From NCBI RefSeq assembly GCF_019145355.1, contig NZ_JAHSTY010000001.1, forward strand, positions 2,604,001 through 2,668,000: DNA of 64,000 bases, written 5' to 3'. Numbering within the stretch: position 1 is the stretch's first letter; each line of letters starts with the position of its first letter. Both the position numbers and the translations under genes were made by a program. The notes under the pieces were generated by a model. The model was given only the letters and a program-made list of their open reading frames with translations. It ran no database searches and was not told the DNA's origin. Below, in pieces: positions 28,061-35,665 of the stretch. Origin of the DNA: Pseudomonas azadiae (lineage in GTDB: Bacteria; Pseudomonadota; Gammaproteobacteria; Pseudomonadales; Pseudomonadaceae).

Positions 28061-28085
28061 TCATTTGCAAAGTGAGCGCAAATGA
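28061..28085. promoter_or_regulatory. Palindrome before the iron-binding protein gene, candidate Fur site
   Basis: TCATTTGC and its exact complement GCAAATGA lie 9 nt apart, 13-37 nt before the start codon. GCAAATGATAGGG resembles half of a Fur box, and iron uptake genes are usually Fur controlled. The dyad is visible; the binder is inferred. Confidence 0.4.
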
Positions 28086-28175
28086 TAGGGACTCACATTT
28101 GGTAACGCTTGCTGGAGGCGTTACCAGATGTTGCATAGCCGGGATTTGCGTTTCGCGCTTATGCCCTCATCGCGG

Positions 28176-28370
28176 CATAGGTATCTACACATTTTTGTAG
28201 TGAGCGGGCTTGTCCCGTGCTGGGTGGCGAAGCGGCCCCAAACCAGGCGAATTGCGCTTATCTGAAACTGCGCGGTGTCTTTATTGGGGCGGCTTCGCCA
28301 CCCAGCGCGGGACAAGCCCGCTCACTACAAGGAGATTTGTCAGCCTTTGAAAGTTGTGTAGATACCTATG
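28176..28370. repeat. 195-bp palindromic element with perfect 16-bp ends, copy 2
   Basis: The outer ends CATAGGTATCTACACA (28176-28191) and TGTGTAGATACCTATG (28355-28370) are exact complements. Inside are REP-like arms TTGTAGTGAGCGGGCTTG / CAAGCCCGCTCACTACAA (28196-28330) and a centre with GCGGTGTCTTTATTGG. It is similar to 5253-5425. A further half-REP (CGCGGGCAAGCCCGGCTCCC at about 28377) adjoins its right end. Confidence 0.85.
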
Positions 28371-28415
28371 CTCATCGCGGGCAAGCCCGGCTCCCACAGG
28401 GATCAGGTTTCAAAT

Positions 28416-29639
28416 TCAGGGTTTGGCGAGTTCGGGGAGGTCGCCGGTCAGGCCCAGCGCCTGGCGCACGAACACCGCCTTGGCTTCGGGTATCTGGTCG
28501 ACCAGCTTCAGGCCGGCATTGCGCAACCAGCGCAGCGGCAATGGGTCGGCCTGGAACAGCCGCTCGAAACCTTCCATCGCCGCCATCAACGCCAGGTTGT
28601 GCGGCATGCGTCGGCGTTCGTAGCGGCTCAGCACTTTCACATCCGCCAGGCGCTCGCCGCGCTCGGTCGCGGCCAATAACACTTCGGCCAGCACAGCAGC
28701 ATCGAGGAACCCCAGGTTCACGCCCTGCCCCGCCAAGGGATGGATGACGTGAGCCGCGTCGCCGATCAACGCCAGGCCTTCGGCCACGTAGCGTTTGGCG
28801 TGACGCTGGCGCAACGGTACACAGACGCGAGGGTCGGCGCTCAGCACCGTACCGAGCCGCCCTTCGAAGGCGCGCTCCAGTTCGCGGCAGAAGTTTTCGT
28901 CCTGCAGCGCCATCAGGCGTTCGGATTCGGCGGGGGTGGTCGACCAGACAATCGAGCACCAATCTTCCTGCCCGTCCCGCACCAGCGGCAAAAAGGCCAG
29001 CGGGCCGGTGTCGGTAAACCGCTGCCATGCCGTGCGTTGGTGCGGCTGGCTGGTACGTACGCTGGTGACAATGGCGTTATGCAGGTAATCCCATTCGCGG
29101 GTCGCGGTGCCGGTCAGGCGGCGCACGGCGGAGTTGGCGCCATCGGCGGCCACCACCAGCGGTGCGCGCAACCTGCGGCCATCGGCCAGGGTCAGCAACC
29201 ATTCATCGCCGGAACGGCGCATCTGCTCCAGGCGTGCGTCGGCTAGAAGTCCCAGATCGCAATCGTGCAAGCGCTCAAGCAAGGCGTCCTGAACCACGCG
29301 ATTCTCGACGATGTGCCCCAGCACTTCGGCGTGCACGCTGGCCGCCGAAAAGTGGATCTGCCCGGTGCCGCTGCCGTCCCACACCTGCATCTGGCCGTAT
29401 GGGCTGGCGCGGCGCGACACGATGCCGTCCCACACGCCCAGGCGCTCGAGGATGCGCTGGCTGGCGGCCGACAACGCGCTCACCCGTGGCTCAAAGGCGC
29501 CATCGCGGTCGTACGGCGCGACACTCAGCGGGCTGCCGTCGAGCAGCAGCACTTGCAGGCCACTGCCCTGCAACGCCAGCGCCAGGGCGCTTCCGACCAT
29601 TCCGGCCCCGACAATCAGCACATCTGCGCGCATGTCCAT
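28416..29639 (-). CDS. ubiI: UbiH/UbiF/VisC-family FAD-dependent hydroxylase (probable UbiI)
   Basis: 407-residue flavoprotein monooxygenase of the ubiquinone-ring hydroxylases. It has the N-terminal dinucleotide motif LIVGAGMVGSALALALQGSG, a central PLVVAADGANSAVRRLTG (DG motif) and the FAD ribityl motif ALIGDAAHVIHPLAGQGVNL. Operon position after pepP-ubiH and similarity to E. coli VisC suggest the C5 hydroxylase UbiI; other members of the family (UbiF, UbiM) cannot be excluded by sequence alone. Last gene of the operon, 4 nt from the DUF4442 gene. Confidence 0.83.
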   Translation of the reverse strand: MDMRADVLIVGAGMVGSALALALQGSGLQVLLLDGSPLSVAPYDRDGAFEPRVSALSAASQRILERLGVWDGIVSRRASPYGQMQVWDGSGTGQIHFSAASVHAEVLGHIVENRVVQDALLERLHDCDLGLLADARLEQMRRSGDEWLLTLADGRRLRAPLVVAADGANSAVRRLTGTATREWDYLHNAIVTSVRTSQPHQRTAWQRFTDTGPLAFLPLVRDGQEDWCSIVWSTTPAESERLMALQDENFCRELERAFEGRLGTVLSADPRVCVPLRQRHAKRYVAEGLALIGDAAHVIHPLAGQGVNLGFLDAAVLAEVLLAATERGERLADVKVLSRYERRRMPHNLALMAAMEGFERLFQADPLPLRWLRNAGLKLVDQIPEAKAVFVRQALGLTGDLPELAKP

Positions 29640-29643
29640 GCTT

Positions 29644-30129
29644 TTAAGCCTGTCTCACTGGCGGCTTGCGCCGCACGTAAAGGGTTTTGTCGACCCGCGC
29701 CACCAGGGTGCCGGAGCCGTCATGGATCTGGACCTTGAGATGAGGCAAATATTTCTCGCCCCCTTCGGTCTGCCGACGCACCTCATCGAGCAAGGCCTCG
29801 TCGATGAAAAATTCGGCGAACACCGGGCCCTTGCCCGGCGAGATGAAGTCGATACTCGCCGCCTTGTCCCACACGATGTAGTCGCGGCCCAGGTTCTCCA
29901 TCAGCATCAGCATGTAGAACGGGTCGACCATTGAATACAGGCTGCCACCGAACTGCGTGCCGACATAGTTGCGGTTGTACCAGCCCAGGCCCATGCGCAC
30001 CTTGACGTGGCGAAAGTCGGCGCTCATGTGCTGCACGCTGACCCCGGCGCCCAGGTATGGCGGATAGAGGGTCATGATCCAACGCAACAACCGCGCCTTG
30101 CCCAGGCGCTCGATCAGCCACTTACGCAT
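29644..30129 (-). CDS. DUF4442 hotdog-fold (thioesterase-like) protein
   Basis: 161-residue cytosolic protein of the hotdog superfamily. The DUF4442 pattern is visible: YPPYLGAGVSVQHMSADFRH, RNYVGTQFGGSLYSMVDPFY and WDKAASIDFISPGKGPVFAE. The enzymatic substrate is unknown; an acyl-CoA thioesterase is plausible. Its start overlaps the ubiH stop by 8 nt and ubiI follows 4 nt later, so it is co-translated with two ubiquinone hydroxylases. Whether it has a role in quinone synthesis is inference. Confidence 0.82.
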   Translation of the reverse strand: MRKWLIERLGKARLLRWIMTLYPPYLGAGVSVQHMSADFRHVKVRMGLGWYNRNYVGTQFGGSLYSMVDPFYMLMLMENLGRDYIVWDKAASIDFISPGKGPVFAEFFIDEALLDEVRRQTEGGEKYLPHLKVQIHDGSGTLVARVDKTLYVRRKPPVRQA

Positions 30130-31309
30130 CGGAACGCGTACCCAGGCCCATGGCCTGACGAGCGAACCAGCGTTTGGCCGGCGGCAACAGGTCCAGGCCC
30201 AGCAGGCCCATGTTGCGGCCCATCGCTACCAGCGGTTGCGCACTGCCGAACAGGCGCGTGACTTGGTCGGAAAACCCCACGGTCAGTTTTTGGTCCATGT
30301 GCTGGCGCTCCCTATAGGCCTGCAAGGTCGCCAGGTCGCCGGGCACCGTCGGCCCGGCCAGCAAGGCTTCGGCCAAGGCATTCGCATCGCGCAGGGACAA
30401 ATTGAAGCCCTGCCCGGCAATCGGATGCAGGCTGTGGGCCGCATTGCCCAGGATCGCCAGGTGCGAGCGCACTTGCTCCTCGGCTTCCACCAAGGTCAGC
30501 GGGTACAAGTGGCGGGCGCCGACTTGCTTCAGGGTGCCCAGGCGGTAACCGAACACGTCCTGCAATTGCTTCAAGAAGCTACGTTCATCCAGGTTGGCCA
30601 GGCGCTGGGCGTCCATGCCGATGCGTGTCCACACCAGCGCGCAGCGGTTGTCCGGCAGCGGCAGCAGCGCCATCGGGCCCTGATCGGTGAAACGCTCGAA
30701 CGCTTCACCGTTATGGGCTTCGCTGGGGGTGATGTTGGCGATCAATGCGCTCTGGTTATACGGGCGGGTCTTTACACCGATGCCCAGTTGTTCGCGCAGG
30801 CCGGAGCGGCCGCCGTCGGCCAGCACCGCGAGGTCGCAGTCCAGTACGGTTTCATCGTTGAGCGTCAGGCGATAGCCATCCGGCAGCGGCTCCATGCGCG
30901 TGACTTCCGCCGGGCAGCGCCAACTGACCACGTCCCTGTCCAGACCTTGCCAGAGGCATTGGCCCAGCCAGGCGTTTTCAACCACATAACCGAGGGCCGG
31001 CACACCCTCCTCCATGGCTGACAGACGCGCGGTAGAGAAACGCCCGCGGTCGGACACATGGATCTGCTTGATCGGCTCGGCGCGGCGGGAAATATCCTGC
31101 CACAGGCCCAGGCGCTGATAGATCTGCCGGGCACCAAAGGACAGCGCCGAAGAACGCGCATCATAGCTAGGCTGGTAGCTGTCACCCGGCGCGAAGGGCT
31201 CGATCAGCATGATCTTCCAGCCCCGCGCCTTGGCCCCGGCCTGCAACGCCAGCGCCAGGCTGGCGCCCACCAGGCCGCCACCGATAATCGCCAGGTTGAC
31301 TCGGCTCAT
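30122..31309 (-). CDS. ubiH: 2-octaprenyl-6-methoxyphenyl hydroxylase
   Basis: 395-residue FAD monooxygenase hydroxylating the ubiquinone ring. The start is MSRVNLAIIGGGLVGASLAL (Rossmann GxGxxG). Mid-protein CDLAVLADGGRSGLREQLGI and the FAD motif AILGNAAHSLHPIAGQGFNL are typical of UbiH. Its ATG overlaps the pepP stop in an ATGA junction, the well known pepP-ubiH arrangement also found in E. coli. Confidence 0.93.
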   Translation of the reverse strand: MSRVNLAIIGGGLVGASLALALQAGAKARGWKIMLIEPFAPGDSYQPSYDARSSALSFGARQIYQRLGLWQDISRRAEPIKQIHVSDRGRFSTARLSAMEEGVPALGYVVENAWLGQCLWQGLDRDVVSWRCPAEVTRMEPLPDGYRLTLNDETVLDCDLAVLADGGRSGLREQLGIGVKTRPYNQSALIANITPSEAHNGEAFERFTDQGPMALLPLPDNRCALVWTRIGMDAQRLANLDERSFLKQLQDVFGYRLGTLKQVGARHLYPLTLVEAEEQVRSHLAILGNAAHSLHPIAGQGFNLSLRDANALAEALLAGPTVPGDLATLQAYRERQHMDQKLTVGFSDQVTRLFGSAQPLVAMGRNMGLLGLDLLPPAKRWFARQAMGLGTRSDA

Positions 31310-32628
31310 CGGGCAGCCGCCATCAGTGCTTCGATCTCGGCGACGGTCTTGGGCACGCCGCGGGTCAGGATTTCACAGCCTTGCTTGGTCACCACCACGT
31401 CGTCCTCGATGCGTACGCCAATGCCACGCCATTTCTTTGCCACGTTCAGGTTGTCCGGCGAGATGTAGATACCCGGCTCCACGGTCAATGCCATGCCGAC
31501 CTCCAGCACACGCCATTCACCGCCCACTTTGTACTCGCCCACATCATGCACATCCATGCCAAGCCAGTGGCCGGCGCGGTGCATGTAGAAGGTTTTATAG
31601 GCTTCGCTGGCGATCAGCTCGTCGACGTCACCTTGCAGCAGCCCAAGTCTCACCAAGCCGGCGGTGATGACTTGCACGGTCGCCTCATGGGCCTGGTTCC
31701 AATGCTTGTCAGGGCCGATCTGGGCGAAGGCGGCTTCCTGAGAAGCCAGCACAATCTCGTAGATCGCCTTCTGTTCGGGTGAAAACTTGCCATTCACCGG
31801 CCAGGTGCGGGTGATGTCGCTGGCGTAACAGTCTATTTCGCAACCGGCGTCGATCAGCACCAGGTCCCCGTCCTTGAGCAGCGCGTCATTGCGCTGGTAA
31901 TGCAGGATGCAGCTGTTGCGCCCGGCGGCAACGATGGAGCCATAGGCCGGCATTTTAGCGCCGCCTTTACGGAACTCGTAATCCAGCTCGGCTTCCAGGC
32001 TGAACTCGTGCAAACCGGCGCGGCTGGCCTGCATCGCCTTTACGTGGGCCGCGCAGGAGATCCGCGCCGCCTCGCGCATCACTTTCAGCTCGGCCGCCGA
32101 TTTATACAGGCGCATGTCGTGGAGCAGATGATCCAGGGCAACGAATTCGTTGGGCGGCTGCGCGCCAAGGTGCGCTTTGGAGCGGATCACGTTGATCCAC
32201 TCCATCAGGTGTCGATCGAATTCCGCGTTGCTGCCCATGGCCGAATACACCCGGTCACGGCCTTCGATCAAGCCGGGCAGGATGTCGTCGATATCGGTGA
32301 TGGGGAAGGCATCGTCAGCGCCAAAGTCGCGGATCGCGCCTTCGGTGCCGGCGCGCAGGCCGTCCCACAGTTCGCGTTCGGCGTTGCGCTCGCGGCAGAA
32401 CAGCACGTACTCGCCGTGCTGGCGACCGGGCATCAGCACGATCACCGCCGCAGGTTCCGGGAACCCGCTCAGGTACTGGAAATCGCTGTCCTGGCGGTAC
32501 ACATGCTCGACATCACGGTTGCGGATCGCCACAGCAGCGGCCGGCAGGATCGCGATGCTGTTGGGTACCATCTGCGCCATCAGCGCCTTGCGGCGCCGCG
32601 TGTATTCCGCTCTGGGGATATGGATCAT
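31306..32628 (-). CDS. pepP: Xaa-Pro aminopeptidase
   Basis: 440-residue pita-bread metallopeptidase that removes N-terminal residues before proline; uses two Mn ions. The N-terminal domain begins MIHIPRAEYTRRRKALMAQM. Metal ligands are visible as the two Asp of LVLIDAGCEIDCYASDITRT, His in RAGHWLGMDVHD, Glu in LTVEPGIYIS and Glu in GVRIEDDVVVT. ATG 32628 was chosen from these homologies; the longer frame extends into the UPF0149 gene. Confidence 0.95.
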   Translation of the reverse strand: MIHIPRAEYTRRRKALMAQMVPNSIAILPAAAVAIRNRDVEHVYRQDSDFQYLSGFPEPAAVIVLMPGRQHGEYVLFCRERNAERELWDGLRAGTEGAIRDFGADDAFPITDIDDILPGLIEGRDRVYSAMGSNAEFDRHLMEWINVIRSKAHLGAQPPNEFVALDHLLHDMRLYKSAAELKVMREAARISCAAHVKAMQASRAGLHEFSLEAELDYEFRKGGAKMPAYGSIVAAGRNSCILHYQRNDALLKDGDLVLIDAGCEIDCYASDITRTWPVNGKFSPEQKAIYEIVLASQEAAFAQIGPDKHWNQAHEATVQVITAGLVRLGLLQGDVDELIASEAYKTFYMHRAGHWLGMDVHDVGEYKVGGEWRVLEVGMALTVEPGIYISPDNLNVAKKWRGIGVRIEDDVVVTKQGCEILTRGVPKTVAEIEALMAAAR

Positions 32629-32648
32629 GGGCAGACGGGCTTCCTTTT

Positions 32649-33206
32649 TCAGTGCAGCGACGGCTTGGGCGCAGCAGGTTCGGCGGACTTCCTGGTCTCG
32701 GTGAACAGCAGCAACGGCGCGACGCGCAGGTACTCCATCACTTCCATGTAGTCGCCTTCGCCGTCTTCGGATTCTTCCAGGGCATCTTGCACTTGGGAGA
32801 TGGCGGCCAGGTCCTGCAACACTTCCTTGGCGTCGGTGCTCAGCTCCAGGCCGCCGGCGTTGACGCCAAAGCCATGGAGGAAGCCTTGGCACCACTGGCC
32901 CAGGGCCGCGGCGCGCTCGGTGAGAGGGGCGTCGTCGGTGGGCAGCAGCAGGACCACGGTGACATCGTCGCCGGTCAGCTCGCCTTTGACCATTTCCTGC
33001 AGGCCTATCAGTGCATTACGCACGTTTTCGGTGGGTTCGGTCTCCAGCAGCTCGGCCACGTCGGCCAGCCAATTGTCGGCATCAAAGCCAACGCCGGTGC
33101 AGCTGCGGCCCAGCAACACGCCGTGCAGTTCGGCAGGCGAGCAGGGGTGGCCGCTGGTGCTCAGCAGTTTGGAAAAAGCGTCGTACGGGGAGTTCTGAAT
33201 AGGCAT
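32649..33206 (-). CDS. UPF0149 (YgfB/YecA-type) protein
   Basis: 185-residue helical protein with the family pattern [47 protein letters not shown] and [15 protein letters not shown]. In E. coli ygfB sits at the head of the pepP-ubiH operon, as here (20 nt before pepP). In P. aeruginosa a YgfB protein has been reported to influence beta-lactam resistance through ampDh3; whether this protein does so is not visible. It is divergent from the zapA operon. Confidence 0.88.
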   Translation of the reverse strand: MPIQNSPYDAFSKLLSTSGHPCSPAELHGVLLGRSCTGVGFDADNWLADVAELLETEPTENVRNALIGLQEMVKGELTGDDVTVVLLLPTDDAPLTERAAALGQWCQGFLHGFGVNAGGLELSTDAKEVLQDLAAISQVQDALEESEDGEGDYMEVMEYLRVAPLLLFTETRKSAEPAAPKPSLH

Positions 33207-33344
33207 GGTGAGCTAGGCGCCAGACGGCGCAATGTCTAGAATGGAGCGCTGTATCCTAGCACCGGCAGACGTACCAAGACTATCAAGGGCGTCAGATCGT
33301 TTATCCTGCAGTTGCCATTCATCAGACAAATCCAGTGGAACCCA

Positions 33345-33554
33345 ATGGAAGACACCGACCTGCAAGCGCTGATGGCCAGACTCGAATTGCTAATTACCCG
33401 GGTCGAGCAACTAAAGAGTCAAAACGGACTCCTATTAGCTCAGGAAAAGACCTGGCGCGAGGAACGCGCTCACCTCATTGAAAAAAACGAAATCGCCCGG
33501 CGTAAGGTCGAATCGATGATTTCGCGCCTGAAGGCCCTGGAGCAAGACTCATGA
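33345..33554 (+). CDS. Short coiled-coil protein, TIGR02449 family
   Basis: 69-residue cytosolic protein, almost entirely one coiled coil (DLQALMARLELLITRVEQLK then further heptads to SMISRLKALEQDS). This family occurs immediately upstream of zapA in gammaproteobacteria and resembles ZapB-like small coiled coils. Its stop overlaps the zapA start in ATGA. The ATG at 33345 (MEDTDLQAL) is preferred to an upstream one because the coiled coil begins there. Confidence 0.83.
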   Translation: MEDTDLQALMARLELLITRVEQLKSQNGLLLAQEKTWREERAHLIEKNEIARRKVESMISRLKALEQDS

Positions 33555-33868
33555 GTTCAAGCAATAGCGTCACCGTGCAGATCCTCGATAAAGAGTATTC
33601 GATCATCTGCCCCCAGGAAGAGCGCAGCAACCTGGTGAGCGCCGCCCGCTACCTGGATGGCAAGATGCGTGAAATCCGCAGCAGCGGCAAAGTGATCGGG
33701 GCCGATCGCATCGCCGTGATGGCCGCACTGAATATTACTCACGACCTTCTGCATAAGCAGGAACGCCCTGACGTGCAGGCCAGCGGCTCGACGCGTGAGC
33801 AAGTGCGTGACCTGCTCGAGCGGGTTGATCTGGTGCTTTCCAGTGATTCGGACGCACCCAAGGGCTGA
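33551..33868 (+). CDS. zapA: Cell division protein ZapA
   Basis: 105-residue FtsZ-associated protein that cross-links Z-ring filaments. The N-terminal globular part is SVTVQILDKEYSIICPQEER then SAARYLDGKMREIRSSGKV, followed by ADRIAVMAALNITHDLL and a C-terminal coiled coil (REQVRDLLERVDLVLSSD). It lies directly upstream of the 6S RNA gene, the common arrangement in proteobacteria. Confidence 0.95.
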   Translation: MSSSNSVTVQILDKEYSIICPQEERSNLVSAARYLDGKMREIRSSGKVIGADRIAVMAALNITHDLLHKQERPDVQASGSTREQVRDLLERVDLVLSSDSDAPKG

Positions 33869-33897
33869 TTGCCGCGACTGTTTAAGGTATACTCGCC

Positions 33898-34082
33898 TCA
33901 CTCCCTGGCGTGCTTGCCAGTCGGCGATGTCCCGGAGCCGATTCGCACTACCCTGGAAGTTGCACGTTGGGCTGGTGTGCATGTCCGCTAGACGGAAAGC
34001 CTTAAAGCCTACTGCTTCTTCCACCTTGAACTTTCGGGTTCAAGGGCTAAGTCGACAGCGGTTCTGTCGGGGAGCCTGAATT
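33898..34082 (+). ncRNA. ssrS: 6S RNA
   Basis: The spacer between zapA and the 5-formyl-THF cyclo-ligase gene, the conserved place for 6S RNA, contains the Pseudomonas-like sequence CGATGTCCCGGAGCCGATTC, GGAAGTTGCACGTTGGGC and, near the 3' end, GACAGCGGTTCTGTCGGGGA. The two sides can pair into a long irregular hairpin with a central bubble. 6S RNA binds sigma-70 RNA polymerase in stationary phase. A TATACT box at 33888-33893 fits a promoter. Ends are approximate. Confidence 0.85.
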
Positions 34083-34090
34083 CCCAAACT

Positions 34091-34120
34091 CAATGCCAGT
34101 CCTCGGACTGGCATTGTTTT
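34091..34120 (+). terminator. Hairpin after 6S RNA
   Basis: CAATGCCAGTCC TC GGACTGGCATTG is a perfect 12-bp stem followed by TTTTA, located just before the cyclo-ligase start codon. It may end 6S RNA or act as an attenuator for the following gene. Confidence 0.8.
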
Positions 34121-34133
34121 ATGAGCCCAAACC

Positions 34134-34763
34134 ATGACCGAACCTGCGCCGCTTTCCCGTCCGCAACTTCGACGCATGTTGCGCAACGCCCGCCGCGCCC
34201 TCACGCCGAGCGAGCAGCGCAAGGCCGCCCAAGGCCTGTATCGGCAACTGGCACAGCACCCGCTGTTTCGCCGGGCCAAACATATTTCCCTGTATCTGCC
34301 GACGGACGGTGAAATCGATCCGCGCCTGCTGCTGCGTGCCGCCCAGCGTCGTGGCAAGGCCACCTACCTGCCGGTACTCAGCGCCTGGCCACGGACCAAG
34401 ATGGTATTCCAACGCGTGAGGCCTGGGGAGAAGCTGCTGCCCAACCGTTTTCGCATCCTGGAGCCTCGGGTGAATATCAGCCGCCAACGCAAGGTGTGGG
34501 CGCTCGACCTGGTGCTGCTGCCGTTGGTGGGGTTCGATGAGGCCGGCGGACGGCTGGGCATGGGCGGCGGGTTTTACGATCGCAGCCTGGCTTACCTGGC
34601 GCGGCGCCGGAGCTGGCGCAAGCCGACACTGCTGGGCCTGGCCCATGAATGCCAGAAAGTCGATCGATTGGTGCAGGCAAGTTGGGATGTGCCGCTGGCT
34701 GGCACCGTCACGGATAAGCAGTGGTATATCGCAGAGACGCCACTGGAATCAGCGGCGCCTTGA
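34134..34763 (+). CDS. 5-formyltetrahydrofolate cyclo-ligase
   Basis: 209-residue enzyme (YgfA/FAU family) converting 5-formyl-THF to 5,10-methenyl-THF with ATP. It shows RRALTPSEQRKAAQGLYRQL at the N-terminus, ISLYLPTDGEIDPRLLL, and the family signature LVLLPLVGFDEAGGRLGMGG then GFYDRSLAYL. It follows 6S RNA, as ygfA does in E. coli. The start at 34134 is preceded by GAGCCCAAACC. Confidence 0.93.
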   Translation: MTEPAPLSRPQLRRMLRNARRALTPSEQRKAAQGLYRQLAQHPLFRRAKHISLYLPTDGEIDPRLLLRAAQRRGKATYLPVLSAWPRTKMVFQRVRPGEKLLPNRFRILEPRVNISRQRKVWALDLVLLPLVGFDEAGGRLGMGGGFYDRSLAYLARRRSWRKPTLLGLAHECQKVDRLVQASWDVPLAGTVTDKQWYIAETPLESAAP

Positions 34764-34770
34764 AGCTGTG

Positions 34771-34917
34771 TCAGCGCTTGAATTGCTGTTGTACGGGTGA
34801 CAGTTCAACAGGCGCATCGGTCTTATTGGACCACAAGCTTTGCGCATAGCCGGTGGTCACGACGCCCAGACCAAACAAAATAACCAAAATCCATAGTAAA
34901 TCCGGTTTACGTTGCAT
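34771..34917 (-). CDS. Small single-pass membrane protein of unknown function
   Basis: 48-residue protein, MQRKPDLLWILVILFGLGVV then TTGYAQSLWSNKTDAPVELS and a short polar tail ending QQQFKR. It has a short positive N-terminus, one hydrophobic helix and a possible signal cleavage after YAQ. An outstanding ribosome-binding site AAGGGGGGCAATCG precedes ATG 34917, which is the main evidence that it is real. It converges on the cyclo-ligase gene. I recall similar short hypothetical genes at this place in other pseudomonads, but cannot name a family. Confidence 0.72.
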   Translation of the reverse strand: MQRKPDLLWILVILFGLGVVTTGYAQSLWSNKTDAPVELSPVQQQFKR

Positions 34918-35112
34918 CGATTGCCCCCCTTCAGGCATCTCGTACACGATGACAACAACGTTCCAATGTAGTCCGTTGCAGCTGCGTCAAGCTTTAAAAG
35001 CGGGCATTCTGCGGTAACGCGAACCAACACGCAAACCTTGGCGCCAACCGACTGTCGGTTTGTCATCATATTGCCCGACAACTTGCCCACTGCCTTTTTC
35101 AGGAGCCCGAAA

Positions 35113-35562
35113 ATGGCCTACTGGCTGATGAAATCCGAGCCCGACGAGCTCTCTATCAACAACCTGGAAAAGCTTGGCGAAGCCCGCTGGGACGGGGTGC
35201 GCAACTATCAGGCGCGCAACTTTCTTCGGGCCATGACGGTGGGGGACGAGTTTTTCTTCTACCACTCCAGCTGCCCCGAGCCAGGCATCGCCGGCATCGG
35301 CAAAATCATCCAGGCGGCCTATCCGGATCCCACCGCGCTGGAACCAGAAAGCCACTACTTCGATGCCAAGGCCAGCCCGGAAAAAAATCCATGGAGCGCA
35401 ATCCACGTCGCCCATGTCCAGACCTTTGCAAAGGTGCTGGGCCTGGGCTACCTGAAGCAGCAGACCGCCCTCGCCGAGTTGTCCCTGGTGCAAAAAGGCA
35501 GTCGGTTGTCGGTGATGCCGGTCACCCCTGAACAATGGGCAGCGGTGCTGGCGCTGCGTTGA
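35113..35562 (+). CDS. EVE domain-containing protein
   Basis: 149-residue PUA-like EVE domain: it begins MAYWLMKSEPDELSINNLEK, continues WDGVRNYQARNFLRAMTVGD then FFFYHSSCPEPGIAGIGKII. EVE domains are related to YTH readers and are thought to bind modified nucleobases in DNA or RNA; some are linked to restriction systems, but none is nearby here. Start at 35113 set by the conserved MAYWLMKSEP. Confidence 0.9.
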   Translation: MAYWLMKSEPDELSINNLEKLGEARWDGVRNYQARNFLRAMTVGDEFFFYHSSCPEPGIAGIGKIIQAAYPDPTALEPESHYFDAKASPEKNPWSAIHVAHVQTFAKVLGLGYLKQQTALAELSLVQKGSRLSVMPVTPEQWAAVLALR

Positions 35563-35665
35563 CCTGCCAGGGAAACACCTGGAAGCACACCTGTCCGAAC
35601 GGTCAGTCGCCGCCTGGGGCGAGCTTTGGCAGAATCCGGGTTTTGCCCGTCGGAGGGAAGCTCGC

